Notes: generated from the letters alone by a model not told the origin. Shown: positions 6,998-20,191, counted from the stretch's first letter. The stretch: 64,000 bases of DNA from Pseudomonas alcaliphila JAB1 (GCF_001941865.1 NZ_CP016162.1:4649501-4713500); one strand, 5' to 3'. Made by a program: numbers and translations.

Positions 6998-9433
6998 ATG
7001 GCTGGTTGCTGCAGTGATGAACAAAAACCTGAAGCGGTTTCAAAGGATGTCTGCTGTGACCCCAGCGGCGCGTTTAAGTGCTCGGCCACGGCAACTACAA
7101 CGGTAAATGCCATGGTTCGCTCCAGGCTCAGCAGTTTCCGTATTGAACAAATGGACTGCCCCACCGAACAGACGCTGATTCAAGACAAACTGAGCAAGCT
7201 GGCTGGCATAGACAAGCTCGATTTCAATCTGATCAATCGCGTTCTTGGGGTATGGCACAGCTTGCCGTCGACCGCTCTTATTGAAGCGGCGATCTCATCC
7301 CTAGGTATGCAAGCAGAACCGCTCTCTGCTGAGGGGCAAGCCCGCATCACAATCGAACAGATGGACTGCCCAACGGAAGAAAAGCTGATCCGCGACAAGC
7401 TCTCCTCCCTGACCGGCATCAGCGCGCTGGAGTTCAACTTGCTTCAGCGCGTATTGACGTTTAGCCACACAGCAGAAGCATTGCCAGCAGCCCTGACAGC
7501 GATTCGCGACCTTGGTTTCACGCCAGTGGTTGAGGGTGCAGCAACAGTAAACGATGAAGCGCAAGCAGCGCCGCGCAAGAAGGCTTGGTGGCCTTTGGCG
7601 CTATCCGGTGTGGCTGCCGTATCGGCTGAAGTGCTGCACTTCGCCGAGCTTGCACCTGAGTGGGTTGTGGCCGGTGTGGCGCTGCTCGCCATTCTGCTGT
7701 GCGGCCTGACGACCTATAAAAAGGGTTGGATTGCGCTGAAGAACCGCAACCTGAACATCAATGCACTGATGAGTATTGCGGTTACCGGTGCGGTGCTGAT
7801 TGGGCAATGGCCGGAAGCCGCCATGGTCATGTTCCTCTTTTCTGTGGCCGAGCTGATCGAGGCAAAATCGCTGGGTCGGGCTCGTAATGCCATCCGCGGC
7901 CTGATGGATCTGACCCCAGAGCGCGCCACGGTGCAGCAAGCAGACGGCTCATGGCTTGAAGTTGAGGTTAAAACCATAGCCTTAGGTGCATTGGTCAGGG
8001 TTCGGCCTGGCGAGCGAATCGGCCTCGATGGCGAGGTGACTTCCGGCAACTCCACCATCAACCAAGCGCCGATCACGGGGGAAAGCCTGCCCGTAGAGAA
8101 AACCGTCGGAGACCCGGTTTTTGCTGGCACCATCAATCAAGCAGGCTCGCTGGAATACCGCGTCGTGGCAGCCGCTGCCAACACTACGCTGGCACGCATC
8201 ATTCACGCGGTCGAAGAGGCACAGGGTTCACGTGCTCCGACCCAGCGCTTTGTCGACCAATTCGCCAAGGTATACACCCCTGTCGTATTCCTATTCGCCC
8301 TGGCTATCGCCATTGTGCCGCCACTCTTCATGGCCGAACCCTGGTACGACTGGATCTATCGTGCCTTGGTACTGCTGGTGGTCGCTTGCCCTTGCGCCTT
8401 GGTTATTTCAACGCCCGTCACCATTGTCAGTGGCCTGGCTGCGGCTGCGCGCAAAGGCATTCTGATCAAAGGCGGTGTCTACCTTGAAACCGGCGGCAAG
8501 CTTGGCTTCCTGGCACTCGACAAGACCGGCACTATTACTCACGGCAAGCCGGTGCAGACCGATTACATGCCGCTGGTTGATCAGGACTCAGAAGTCTACC
8601 GCACACATGCCGCCAGCCTCGCCAGTCGGTCTGACCATCCGGTATCGCAAGCGATAGCCAAGCATGCCAGTAAGAATGGGCTGGCGTTTACCGCCGTTGA
8701 AGGATTCGAAGCCCTGCCTGGTCGAGGTGTACGGGGCACCATCGACGGCACAAATCTTCATCTGGGCAACCACCGCCTGGTGGAGGAGCTTGGTCTCTGT
8801 TCACCAGAGCTTGAAGCGACACTGGAGCGCCTCGAACGCCAAGGCAAGACGGTGGTGGTGCTGTGCAATCAGCAACGTGCGATTGCCATGTTCGCCGTTG
8901 CCGACACAGTCAAAGACTCCAGCCGCATGGCAATTGAGGAGTTACACGCACTCGGGGTGAAAACCACGATGCTGACCGGTGATAACCCGTACACCGCAGA
9001 AGCTATCGCAAAGCAGGTCGGTATCGATGAGGCACGCGGCAATCTCCTCCCGGTCGACAAATTGCAAGCCATTGAGGCATTACAAGCCCGCGGCTTTGTT
9101 GTCGGGATGGTCGGTGATGGGATCAACGACGCGCCGGCGCTGGCAAAGTCTGAAATCGGTTTTGCCATGGCCGCCGCCGGCACGGACACCGCTATTGAGA
9201 CCGCAGATGTAGCGTTGATGGATGACGACCTGCGCAAAATTCCGGCTTTCATTCGCCTGTCCCAGCAAACCGCTGCCATCCTCAAGCAGAACATCGTGCT
9301 AGCGTTGGGGATCAAGGCCTTGTTTCTCGTCATTGCGCTCACGGGGCAAGCCACCATGTGGATGGCCGTCTTTGCAGACATGGGCGTTAGCCTGCTGGTG
9401 GTGTTCAACGGCCTGCGCCTGCTTAAAAAGTAG
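6998..9433 (+). CDS. cadA: Cd/Zn/Pb-translocating P1B-type ATPase CadA
   Basis: An 811-residue P-type ATPase for export of Cd, Zn and Pb. It starts with a Cys-rich segment (GCCSDE, VCCDP), then two tandem heavy-metal-associated domains whose binding motif is MDCPTE (residues 52-57 and 122-127) rather than the usual GMTC. Membrane helices follow, with TGES in the actuator domain, the CPC ion site at 464-466, the phosphorylated Asp508 in DKTGT, and GDGINDAPAL near the end. MDCP-type domains plus CPC are standard for the CadA/ZntA group. It is divergent from cadR and is followed by a DUF3703 gene. In P. aeruginosa CadA acts before CzcCBA when zinc rises; the same order is plausible here. Confidence 0.95.
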   Translation: MAGCCSDEQKPEAVSKDVCCDPSGAFKCSATATTTVNAMVRSRLSSFRIEQMDCPTEQTLIQDKLSKLAGIDKLDFNLINRVLGVWHSLPSTALIEAAISSLGMQAEPLSAEGQARITIEQMDCPTEEKLIRDKLSSLTGISALEFNLLQRVLTFSHTAEALPAALTAIRDLGFTPVVEGAATVNDEAQAAPRKKAWWPLALSGVAAVSAEVLHFAELAPEWVVAGVALLAILLCGLTTYKKGWIALKNRNLNINALMSIAVTGAVLIGQWPEAAMVMFLFSVAELIEAKSLGRARNAIRGLMDLTPERATVQQADGSWLEVEVKTIALGALVRVRPGERIGLDGEVTSGNSTINQAPITGESLPVEKTVGDPVFAGTINQAGSLEYRVVAAAANTTLARIIHAVEEAQGSRAPTQRFVDQFAKVYTPVVFLFALAIAIVPPLFMAEPWYDWIYRALVLLVVACPCALVISTPVTIVSGLAAAARKGILIKGGVYLETGGKLGFLALDKTGTITHGKPVQTDYMPLVDQDSEVYRTHAASLASRSDHPVSQAIAKHASKNGLAFTAVEGFEALPGRGVRGTIDGTNLHLGNHRLVEELGLCSPELEATLERLERQGKTVVVLCNQQRAIAMFAVADTVKDSSRMAIEELHALGVKTTMLTGDNPYTAEAIAKQVGIDEARGNLLPVDKLQAIEALQARGFVVGMVGDGINDAPALAKSEIGFAMAAAGTDTAIETADVALMDDDLRKIPAFIRLSQQTAAILKQNIVLALGIKALFLVIALTGQATMWMAVFADMGVSLLVVFNGLRLLKK

Positions 9434-9449
9434 GGCCGGAGGATTGCAG

Positions 9450-9812
9450 ATGAAAGCAGCATTGCAACTCGCAGTTGAACAAGCCTTTCAACAGGCAGAG
9501 CACGCCATGCAGGAAAAGCGTAGTACAGAGGCCTTTCAATGGCTGGAACGCACGCACATCCTGACCCAGCGCCACCCCGTGCTGCATGCCAGGTCGCACT
9601 GGTTGATGCTCATACTCGGATGGCAGACTGGCGACTATCGCGAGGTCGCGGGGCAAATACCCCGCATTTTCGCGGCCCTGTTGTTCTCCAAGATCTGGGT
9701 GCCGATTGGTAACACAGGCCGCTCCAGAGTCAGTGCTTTCAGGCCCATGCCGGTTCCTGAAGAACTGCAGGCCCTGCTTGCAAATGACGACCCGACCCCA
9801 TCCAATCGGTGA
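9450..9812 (+). CDS. DUF3703 domain protein
   Basis: A 120-residue soluble helical protein of the DUF3703 family, with the family hallmarks AFQWLERTHILTQRHPVLH and HARSHWLML. ATG 9450 follows a strong GGAGG ribosome site. DUF3703 genes are commonly found directly behind cadA or mercury/cadmium regulators; the function is unknown. It is in the cadA transcript (16 bases behind it) and its stop overlaps the next gene. Confidence 0.85.
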   Translation: MKAALQLAVEQAFQQAEHAMQEKRSTEAFQWLERTHILTQRHPVLHARSHWLMLILGWQTGDYREVAGQIPRIFAALLFSKIWVPIGNTGRSRVSAFRPMPVPEELQALLANDDPTPSNR

Positions 9813-10291
9813 TTGCATCCATGCTGTCTATGCGCACGCTTGAGAACAAAATACCCCCACCCATTATTGCCGCCCTGCTTGGAGGGCTAATGTGGGCCGG
9901 ATCTGTCTTTGCTCCAAGTCTCAACGCCGCCTTTTCAGCGCGCGTGACGGCCACTCTGTTGGTGCTCTGCATAGGGGTTTTCTTTAGCCTTGCAGGAGCG
10001 CTGTCTTTTCGGAAAGCGAAGACAACCGTCAATCCGTTGAAGCCTGAAACAGCCTCAGCGCTTTTGAGCTCGGGTATCTATCGGTACTCACGCAACCCGA
10101 TGTATGTCGGCTTTGCGCTGTTTCTCACGGCCTGGGCTTGCTACCTGGCATCACCGCTTTCATTGCTCGGCGTACTGGGCTTTGTCCTGTATATGAACAA
10201 GTTCCAAATCGCCGCCGAGGAGCGAGCGCTGAAGGCTCTATTTAAGGGCGACTTCTTGGCCTACCAGGCGAAAGTGCGCCGCTGGCTATAA
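9809..10291 (+). CDS. Isoprenylcysteine/phospholipid methyltransferase-like membrane protein
   Basis: A 160-residue membrane protein with four to five helices and the ICMT/PEMT signature: GIYRYSRNPMYVGF, followed by KFQIAAEERALKALFKGDF near the C-terminus. Small bacterial members methylate unknown lipid or protein substrates using SAM. GTG 9809 overlaps the DUF3703 stop; ATG 9821 is an alternative. It is often the last gene of cadA-type operons, as here. After it comes 403 bases without a gene. Confidence 0.8.
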   Translation: MIASMLSMRTLENKIPPPIIAALLGGLMWAGSVFAPSLNAAFSARVTATLLVLCIGVFFSLAGALSFRKAKTTVNPLKPETASALLSSGIYRYSRNPMYVGFALFLTAWACYLASPLSLLGVLGFVLYMNKFQIAAEERALKALFKGDFLAYQAKVRRWL

Positions 10292-10694
10292 GTCATTGCT
10301 CATCACAGAAGCAGTAATCTGTTTACTCGCGCGAGTTCAGCCACAACGGCGACCCAGACGATCTTGCGACTGACATCTGTTCATCTACGCAGCGCTACCG
10401 TGAGCTGACTGACCTCCTCGTTAACCACACAGTCAATTTAAGACTGAGATTTCTCACGTCCTATGCGTCGTGTTTTCGTTGAAAATACCCATGTAAATGT
10501 CGCTTTAAGACAACTTTTATTGCCGGCTCATGAAGATTACAGAATTGTAATCTTTCAATCATCTCCAAGTTATCTTCGCCTTGCAAGGATAGGACTCAGC
10601 CCCAAAGGTGCAGAGCGCTTGAGGGTGCGCAACCAATAAGAACGCAATGGCGAAAAAACTAGACCTATAACTGCCAATTATAAAGGAGCAATAA
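10292..10694. other. Gene-free stretch between the cadA operon and porin
   Basis: I see no coding frame here. The stretch becomes AT-rich towards the porin start and holds the perfect palindrome at 10533-10554. An AGGAGC-like ribosome site precedes ATG 10695. No clear terminator for the cadA operon is visible. Confidence 0.6.
10533..10554. promoter_or_regulatory. Metal two-component box, perfect palindrome (site A)
   Basis: AAGATTACA (10533-10541) and TGTAATCTT (10546-10554) are perfect 9-base arms around GAAT. It is the best copy of the ATTACA-N4-TGTAAT word seen across the window and lies 140 bases before the porin start. CzcR or CopR is the likely binder. Confidence 0.7.
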
Positions 10695-12020
10695 ATGCTT
10701 AGTAAAACCAAGCTATCCCTTGCAGTATTTTCGGCGATTGTCAGTTCAACTCCTCTTATGGCGGCTGCAGAAGAGCAAGCCGAAGGTTTTGTAGAGGGTA
10801 GCAGTTTTAATATCCTCAATCGTAACTTCTACATGAACCGTGACTTCCGTAAGGGCCAGTCCAGCAACACTGACAATGGCTACACCGAGGTTTGGGCTCA
10901 CGGCATAATTGGAAAATTCGAGTCGGGCTTTACTCAAGGTACTGTCGGGTTTGGTATTGATGCCTTCGCCATGCTCGGTCTTAAGCTGGATACAGGTGAT
11001 GGTCGATACGGCCCAGGCGGCTCCGTCAACATGCTACCTGTAAACAGCAACGGCGAAGCCGAAGATAATTATTCGAAAGTAGGCGGCGCAGTAAAAGCAC
11101 GACTACTCGATACTGTTGTCAAAGTGGGTGATGTGTTCCCCATGACGCCAGTGGTTCATTACGGTGACGCCCGCCTGCTGCCGGAAAGCTTTCGCGGCGT
11201 TACGGTTGAGAACACCAGTTTTGACGGCTTGACTCTACAGGGCGGCCGCCTGCATGCAATGAGCCAGCCGCAAGTCAGCACTATGCGTGATGAGTTTGCG
11301 ACTTTCTACGCAGGCTCCGTCGCATCACCATGGGTTGCCTATTTTGGTGGTGATTACTCACTGAACGACAACCTGAGCTTTAGCCTCTATAGCAGCCAGC
11401 TCAAGGATGCCTGGAAGCAACACTATGCCGGTACGTCCTTCACCTACCCGCTGACAGATAGCGTTTCCTTGTTCGGTGGTTTGAATTACTACAAAGCTAT
11501 CGATGACGGCCAACAGTTGCTAGGGGAGTTCGATAACGACATCTATAGCGGAAAAGTGGGCGTGCAGTTCGGTGCGCACAGCGTTGCACTGTCGCACCAG
11601 CGCAACAACGGCGACAATGACTTCGACTACCTACGCCAGTCTGACTCCATCTTCCTCGACAACTCCCTTCAGTACAGCGACTTCAACTCGCCGAAAGAAC
11701 GCTCATGGATGCTGCGCTACGACCTGGATATGGCCAGCTATGGCGTCCCAGGTCTGACTTTCATGACTCGCTATGCGCTGGGTACAGATGCTGATTACTC
11801 TGACGCCAACAATATGTACATGCGTCGTGATGCTGATGGCAACCCGCTGACTGACCAGAAGCGCTGGGAACGCAACATCGAAGCCAAATACGTCGTCCAA
11901 ACGGGCTCGCTGAAAGAGATGTCCTTCCGTGTTCGCCAGATGACGACACGTGCAACGGATTATGAGTCGGATTTGGATGAGGTTCGCCTGATCGTCGAAT
12001 ACCCACTGAGCGTGCTCTAA
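10695..12020 (+). CDS. OprD-family outer-membrane porin
   Basis: A 441-residue porin of the OprD/occ family. A signal peptide ends near residue 24 (LMAAAEE). The mature start SSFNILNRNFYMNRDFRKGQ, the FESGFTQGTVGFGIDAFAML strand pair, RLLPESFRGV, PGLTFMTRYA and a C-terminal LIVEYPL-type end are typical of OprD. The family takes up basic amino acids, carboxylates or aromatic acids; the substrate cannot be told from sequence. A close paralogue of equal length lies at 27388-28713. In P. aeruginosa oprD is repressed by CzcR and CopR, and this gene carries a strong box of that type 140 bases upstream. Confidence 0.92.
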   Translation: MLSKTKLSLAVFSAIVSSTPLMAAAEEQAEGFVEGSSFNILNRNFYMNRDFRKGQSSNTDNGYTEVWAHGIIGKFESGFTQGTVGFGIDAFAMLGLKLDTGDGRYGPGGSVNMLPVNSNGEAEDNYSKVGGAVKARLLDTVVKVGDVFPMTPVVHYGDARLLPESFRGVTVENTSFDGLTLQGGRLHAMSQPQVSTMRDEFATFYAGSVASPWVAYFGGDYSLNDNLSFSLYSSQLKDAWKQHYAGTSFTYPLTDSVSLFGGLNYYKAIDDGQQLLGEFDNDIYSGKVGVQFGAHSVALSHQRNNGDNDFDYLRQSDSIFLDNSLQYSDFNSPKERSWMLRYDLDMASYGVPGLTFMTRYALGTDADYSDANNMYMRRDADGNPLTDQKRWERNIEAKYVVQTGSLKEMSFRVRQMTTRATDYESDLDEVRLIVEYPLSVL

Positions 12021-12086
12021 AAATGGATGGGCGGGCGGGCTCAAAAGCCCTGCCCGCTCATGCATAACAAGAGAGACAGTGATTAG

Positions 12087-12102
12087 ATTTCAAGAATGTA
12101 AT
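12087..12102. promoter_or_regulatory. Metal two-component box (site B)
   Basis: ATTTCA-AGAA-TGTAAT: the right arm is exact and the left differs by one base from ATTACA. It lies 110 bases before the PtrA-like gene at 12212, about the same distance as for the other PtrA-like genes. Confidence 0.5.
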
Positions 12103-12211
12103 GCTGAGCTCACGCTGCTGTTAGCTTCCCCCAAGTAAAATTCGTTCGAACCTGCAGAGCTTGTCCAAGAATCTCGACAATCTACTAATTGAATTTTACG
12201 AGGCCTGCCTT

Positions 12212-12445
12212 ATGAAGATGTTGAAAGCCCTAGTTATTGGATCGGTACTTCTTGTCGGTTCCACACAGACTTATGCAGAAGATGGCTATGATCGCTCAAT
12301 GAAAGCTCAGGCAAAATTTCGAGCAGATCAAAAACGAATTCACGGAACTGAGCCTGCTGCCAAGCCGGCGGACGAACTAAAGGTTAAGTCCAGCAACCAA
12401 GATCGGGCCAATACCGAACTTAAAAAAGAAACCAACGCTGACTAA
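12212..12445 (+). CDS. Small exported protein, PtrA-like N-terminus
   Basis: A 77-residue protein with a signal peptide ending in TYAEDG and a highly charged mature part (Lys, Asp, Glu) with no Cys. The start MKMLKALVIGS and the first mature residues AEDGYDR resemble three other small proteins in the window (AEGG-DR), so I place it as a diverged member of the PtrA N-terminal family. PtrA of P. aeruginosa is a copper-induced periplasmic protein. ATG 12212 was chosen over an upstream start because it gives the signal peptide. A good terminator follows at 12513. Confidence 0.6.
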   Translation: MKMLKALVIGSVLLVGSTQTYAEDGYDRSMKAQAKFRADQKRIHGTEPAAKPADELKVKSSNQDRANTELKKETNAD

Positions 12446-12512
12446 CCGCTCACTTCCGAACGATGTTCACCTCTAGAAGCTCCCGAGCTCCTTTGGAAAG
12501 AGGTGTACCCTA

Positions 12513-12537
12513 AGCGCCCTTCGGGGCGCTTTTTTTA
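12513..12537 (+). terminator. Rho-independent terminator
   Basis: AGCGCCC-TTCG-GGGCGCT (12513-12530) with a UUCG tetraloop and a run of eight T. It closes the small exported gene and the porin region. Confidence 0.93.
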
Positions 12538-12651
12538 TTTGGCGTATTTTATATTCCATAGCCGCACAGCGAATATCAAACGTCATATCGGCAGATTAAC
12601 TAAACAGCTCTTCCGGTGGATGTAATCCACATCAGAAAAAGAGCATCGCCA

Positions 12652-13227
12652 TCAGCGTGTAGCGAGCAGAGCAAAATGATATGGGCTAAAGGCCTGTACA
12701 TCGACCTGCCTGATATCAGTGAAACCAACAGCGTACAACCATGCCTGACATTGTTCTGGGCGCGGGCGGATATCGAGAGAGGGCCCGCGCGGCGTCGGGA
12801 CATCACTGCGCCAGTGCATGACGGCAACAGTCCCTCCGCAGTGAAGTGTCCGATGCGCCTCTCGCAATAACGCCAATGGCTGCTCCAGGTGCAGTAGGTT
12901 GAAAATCATGGCATGGGACTGAGTAGCGCTAACCAGGCCCGTGCCTTGACTGACAAAGTCCCGTATCTCTGCTCGTACATTGTGCAGCGCCTGCGCCTCG
13001 GCTTTTTGCCTTACACGCGCCACCATCAGCGGCTCAATATCCAGCGCAGTGACCACACCGCGCGTACAACGCGCAGCGGGCAATGTGAATGTTCCATAGC
13101 CGCAACCAAACTCGACCAGATCACCTGCGACACCAGCAGCATCGAACAGAGTTTCGACAACGCCATCGGCGTCGAAGAAACTCTGCCAATAGTCCTCTTC
13201 TGGCATGCCGCTTTCACGTCCTTTCAT
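12652..13227 (-). CDS. Class I SAM-dependent methyltransferase
   Basis: A 191-residue Rossmann methyltransferase. Motif I is LVEFGCGYGTFTLPAA (about residues 37-52) and the acidic end of strand 2 is ALDIEPLMV. It resembles the small methyltransferases often carried with arsenic, tellurite or Czc determinants, but no substrate can be assigned. An internal start (MPEEDYW, residue 8) is possible. It is transcribed towards the 12513 terminator region and is separated from czcA by the 13338 terminator. Confidence 0.8.
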   Translation of the reverse strand: MKGRESGMPEEDYWQSFFDADGVVETLFDAAGVAGDLVEFGCGYGTFTLPAARCTRGVVTALDIEPLMVARVRQKAEAQALHNVRAEIRDFVSQGTGLVSATQSHAMIFNLLHLEQPLALLREAHRTLHCGGTVAVMHWRSDVPTPRGPSLDIRPRPEQCQAWLYAVGFTDIRQVDVQAFSPYHFALLATR

Positions 13228-13337
13228 GTAGATCCTACAGGTGGTAGCGCGTACTAGTGTGGCCAGCCAATCTAACCATCAGAGAGCCAGGCAACAAGCA
13301 GTACCTGCACTGGACGCAACCTAGTGACCCCACTCCC

Positions 13338-13380
13338 TACAAGCAGAAAGCCCCGCTTTCAGCGGGGCTTTCTGCTTGTA
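13338..13380. terminator. Strong bidirectional terminator after czcA
   Basis: Perfect 20-base arms at 13338-13357 and 13361-13380 (core AAAGCCCCGCT and AGCGGGGCTTT) around a 3-base loop. It lies 20 bases beyond the czcA stop and can end transcripts in either direction. Confidence 0.88.
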
Positions 13381-13399
13381 CACGAACAGCGTTGCGAAC

Positions 13400-16875
<3,476 letters not shown>

Positions 16876-16889
16876 GGCTCGACTCCGGA

Positions 16890-18479
16890 TTAGTGGTCAT
16901 GGCTCGCGCCGGCTTTGCCAAGCTCAGCCTTGATCAGGAAGCTGTTCTTCAGTGCGTAACGATCACCCACCTTCAGACCCGAGATAACCTCGACGAAGCG
17001 GCCGTCGGATTTGCCCAACTCAAGCGGCCGAGCTTCCAGCTGATTATCGAAGCGGCCGAACACCACCTGCCAATCGCGAACGGTCTGGATTGCTTCGACC
17101 GCCACAGCCACAGGCACGTCGTTCTCCTCGGCAACCACCTCGACCGTCACCGGCAAACCAGGCCGCCATAGCCGATCTGGGTTGGCGAGCACGATGCGAG
17201 CAGTCGCCGAGCGAGTTTGCGCCCCAACCAGAGCGCTGACATAGGAAATGGAGCCCTTAGCCGTGGCGGCGAATGCGCTGGAACTCACGACAACGTTTTG
17301 CCCTTCGGCGATTACGCCCAAGTCTTTCGCCGCCACGGTTGAGTCCACCCATACGGTCGACAAATCCGAGAGGGTAAAGACTGCGGAATCCTCTTTGAGC
17401 ACTTCACCAACAGAGATGCTTTTGCTGGTTATCACGCCATCGATAGGGGCACGAATCTCGAACTCGGTGAGATTCTGGCCTTTGGCTGGGGCACCGCCCA
17501 GCGAGGCTATTTGTTGCTGGACGCGCTGCACTGCGATAGCGGCTTCCTGCATGGCAACCTGCGCCTGCAGGAAATCCTGTTCGGCGGAAATCTTCTCTTC
17601 CCACAATTGCTTTTCGCGCGCATAGGTCGTGCGGGCAAGCGCCGAACGCTGCTGTGCAGCCAACAGCTCGCCACGCAGCTCGGCAAGTGCCTGGCTGGAT
17701 ATCTTGGCCAGCACCTGACCCTTACGCACCGTATCGCCAGCGCTCACCGCCACCGAGTCGACGCGCCCGGCAAGTTGCGGGGTCACCTGAACCGTGCGGT
17801 CACCGTTGTAGCGAACCTCGCCCAGAATTTGCAGCGTGGAAGCGATTTTCGCGGGCCCCGCAGTGGCTAGCGTGACACCACCCTGTTCAAGCTGCGCATC
17901 CGTCATGGTCACGCGCGCCTCAACCTGCTCGTAACCGAACGAGTAGCTCTTGCCACTGTGCTTGGCACTGATGGAAACCTGGAATGAATGCGGCTCTACA
18001 ACCGCGGCATCGCCACGCAGGTAGTCATTCTCTTTGCTGAAATTGATGATTTGTGCAGGTTGACCAAGGCGCGACAGGGTCACTTGCACCGTGCTGTCCG
18101 CAGGATTTAGAAGCTTGCCGTCCAAGTAGGTATAGAGCCTGAATTGAGGCTCTACGCCTTCCTCAAAAATCGTCACTTCAAGCGCATAATCACCCTCAGT
18201 GAAAAGCTTGCCGCCATGCTCGCCCTTGGTGGGTTCTACGGTTTCATGGTGCTCTTTATCTGCATGTTCGTCGGCCTCTTCATGCTCCTCGGCCGAAGCA
18301 TCCCCATGGTGTTCGGGATCTGCGTGAGCCGAAGCATCCTCATGGCTTTCATCATGGCCATGGCCTTCCTCCCCAGACTGACCTGGGCTGCCACTTAAAA
18401 TCAGACCCGCCACAGCCAAACCGATGGCGACAACGGCCGCAATCATCAGCCACTGTTTTCTGGGAGTTGTTGATGCCAT
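16890..18479 (-). CDS. czcB: Periplasmic adaptor CzcB (membrane fusion protein)
   Basis: A 529-residue adaptor. After an N-terminal helix comes a His/Glu/Asp-rich stretch of about 60 residues (for example DPEHHGDASAEEHEE), an Ig-like N-domain (IFEEGVEPQFRLYTYLDG), then the hairpin, lipoyl and beta-barrel domains of HlyD-type proteins (VQVTPQLAGRVDSVAVSAGD; IRAPIDGVITSKSISVGE). The protein ends in HDH. ATG 18479 was preferred because GGAG stands at the right distance; ATG 18491 lies four codons upstream. It bridges CzcA and CzcC and may hand metal over via its His-rich part. Confidence 0.94.
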   Translation of the reverse strand: MASTTPRKQWLMIAAVVAIGLAVAGLILSGSPGQSGEEGHGHDESHEDASAHADPEHHGDASAEEHEEADEHADKEHHETVEPTKGEHGGKLFTEGDYALEVTIFEEGVEPQFRLYTYLDGKLLNPADSTVQVTLSRLGQPAQIINFSKENDYLRGDAAVVEPHSFQVSISAKHSGKSYSFGYEQVEARVTMTDAQLEQGGVTLATAGPAKIASTLQILGEVRYNGDRTVQVTPQLAGRVDSVAVSAGDTVRKGQVLAKISSQALAELRGELLAAQQRSALARTTYAREKQLWEEKISAEQDFLQAQVAMQEAAIAVQRVQQQIASLGGAPAKGQNLTEFEIRAPIDGVITSKSISVGEVLKEDSAVFTLSDLSTVWVDSTVAAKDLGVIAEGQNVVVSSSAFAATAKGSISYVSALVGAQTRSATARIVLANPDRLWRPGLPVTVEVVAEENDVPVAVAVEAIQTVRDWQVVFGRFDNQLEARPLELGKSDGRFVEVISGLKVGDRYALKNSFLIKAELGKAGASHDH

Positions 18480-18632
18480 TGGTAACTCCAAATTATCAAA
18501 AGTATTGAATTTGACTCATGCCCCGACGGCGACTGAACGGGCTCAATAAACATGCAGCCGCCTGGAAAGCAGGCGAGGTTTCATGTCGCATGACGTGACC
18601 GTCTGAGGCGTTATGTAGGTGTGCGGGGATGC

Positions 18633-19916
18633 TTACTTTTTGAATTCGACGTTGAGTTGGGAGCCGTAGATCTTCTCCAGGCTCACCCAAGCCGAAATAG
18701 CTTCATCCAGGGTATTCAGGTACTGGGAGCGCATGCTTACGAGCGTGCGTTGAGCATCGAGCACATCGATAAAGGCAAACTTACCCATCTCAAACCCCCG
18801 CACGGCACCCTCTACCGCTTGCTGCGCAGTCGGAAGCAATGTTCCGCTGATCGAGTCGACTTCACCTCTAGCGCTTTCCCATTGCTCAAACGCCTGCTGA
18901 GCCTCCGCGCGCATGCGAAGCTCTGTGGCATTGCGCAAATCCCGCGCCTGGTCAGCCCCTTGAGCAGCGGCCAACACATTGCCCTGGTTGCGGTTGAACA
19001 ATGGAATAGGCATCGACAAGCCGAGCAAATTGACGCGTTCGCCAAGCCCTTCGTCGTACTGGCTGCCAACGCTGACGGTGAGGTCTGGAATGCGCTGCGA
19101 CTTTTCGAGTTCCAAGGAAGACTCGGCACGCTGGATTTGCATGCTGGCCAGCCGCAGGTCCGCTGTATCTGTTATGCGTGCAAGCATCTCAGCCTGCGAT
19201 GGCAGATACGGCAGGCGCTCAAGATCACCCTCGACATGTTCGAAGTTCGGCGTCTTGGCACCCGTTATGAGCGCCAGTTGCTTGTAGGCATTGCTTCGAT
19301 TGAGGCGTGCGCGATTCAGCTCCAGTTGAATTTCCGAAAGCTGCACCTGAGCACGCGAAATTTCGATTGGCGAAGCCTTGCCGGCCTTTACGCGCGCTTC
19401 GACCACCTGAAGTCCGCGAAGGGCAAGGTCTAACGACTGAGTGGAAAGCTGCAGTCCTTCCTGGGCACGCAGTGCCGAGTAAAAGGCCTGGATAACCTCA
19501 GCGCGCAAGGTGTTTTTCTTACGCTCTAGGTCAATCGCCACAGCGTCCTGATCACGTTCAGAAACATCGATGCGCGCGCCACGCTTGCCGCCCAACTCAA
19601 TTGGCTGAGATACCTGAATGCTGGTAACGCGCGACTCACTACGCGTGTCCTCAACGCTCCAGGACAGCTCAGGATTTGGGATCAGCCCAGCCTGGGTACG
19701 AGCGCCTTTGGCAATGCCAGTATTCCATTGTGCTGCAGCGAACTCCTGGTTCTCGGTGAGCGCTTGCGCCAGCGCCTCCTCAATCGTTATTGATTGCCCG
19801 ACTGATTCAGTAGCAATTGTTGTCACTGGAGCAATCAACAATGCGGCCAGTAGGCCTGAAAATACACAGAGCTTACCTATGCCTACACCATAACCGGCGA
19901 CTGTTTCTACATACAC
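18633..19916 (-). CDS. czcC: Outer-membrane channel CzcC (TolC family)
   Basis: A 427-residue outer-membrane factor with an N-terminal signal and two TolC-type repeats of long coiled coils. Typical stretches are ITIEEALAQALTEN, PNPELSWSVED and SMPIPLFNRNQGN. It forms the exit duct for CzcAB. It is the first gene of the minus-strand czcCBA unit and is divergent from czcR across 555 bases. The gap to czcB (153 bases) is long for an operon but no terminator is seen there. Confidence 0.93.
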   Translation of the reverse strand: MYVETVAGYGVGIGKLCVFSGLLAALLIAPVTTIATESVGQSITIEEALAQALTENQEFAAAQWNTGIAKGARTQAGLIPNPELSWSVEDTRSESRVTSIQVSQPIELGGKRGARIDVSERDQDAVAIDLERKKNTLRAEVIQAFYSALRAQEGLQLSTQSLDLALRGLQVVEARVKAGKASPIEISRAQVQLSEIQLELNRARLNRSNAYKQLALITGAKTPNFEHVEGDLERLPYLPSQAEMLARITDTADLRLASMQIQRAESSLELEKSQRIPDLTVSVGSQYDEGLGERVNLLGLSMPIPLFNRNQGNVLAAAQGADQARDLRNATELRMRAEAQQAFEQWESARGEVDSISGTLLPTAQQAVEGAVRGFEMGKFAFIDVLDAQRTLVSMRSQYLNTLDEAISAWVSLEKIYGSQLNVEFKK

Positions 19917-19999
19917 TTAAAAGCCCTCCGCAGAACTAACTCTGCTGGAATAAATGAAGGCCTTGCTATTTATTTAGCCTGAGAAATCTAGCAGGTTAT

Positions 20000-20017
20000 T
20001 ACTTAGGAAAATAAGTA
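20000..20017. promoter_or_regulatory. Palindrome in the czcC promoter region
   Basis: TACTTA (20000-20005) and TAAGTA (20012-20017) form perfect arms around GGAAAA, 84 bases before the czcC start. It may be an operator for CzcR or only a promoter element. Confidence 0.35.
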
Positions 20018-20075
20018 GAAAGCCAATTCCCGGCAGAATGTAGTGCTCTATGCCTATCAGCAAGGTGACTGGAAA

Positions 20076-20091
20076 ATTACAAATACGTTAT
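20076..20091. promoter_or_regulatory. Degenerate metal two-component box (site J)
   Basis: ATTACA-AATA-CGTTAT, exact in the left arm and four of six in the right, 160 bases before czcC. A CzcR site is expected in this region. Confidence 0.35.
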
Positions 20092-20191
20092 CCAGCACTT
20101 TTTCAGGTGTGGCTGTATTAATATTGGCAGCGTTCAAGAGAGCAGGCGATTTAGCGTCCAGCAACAAATAGAAACAAACACAGATAAATAA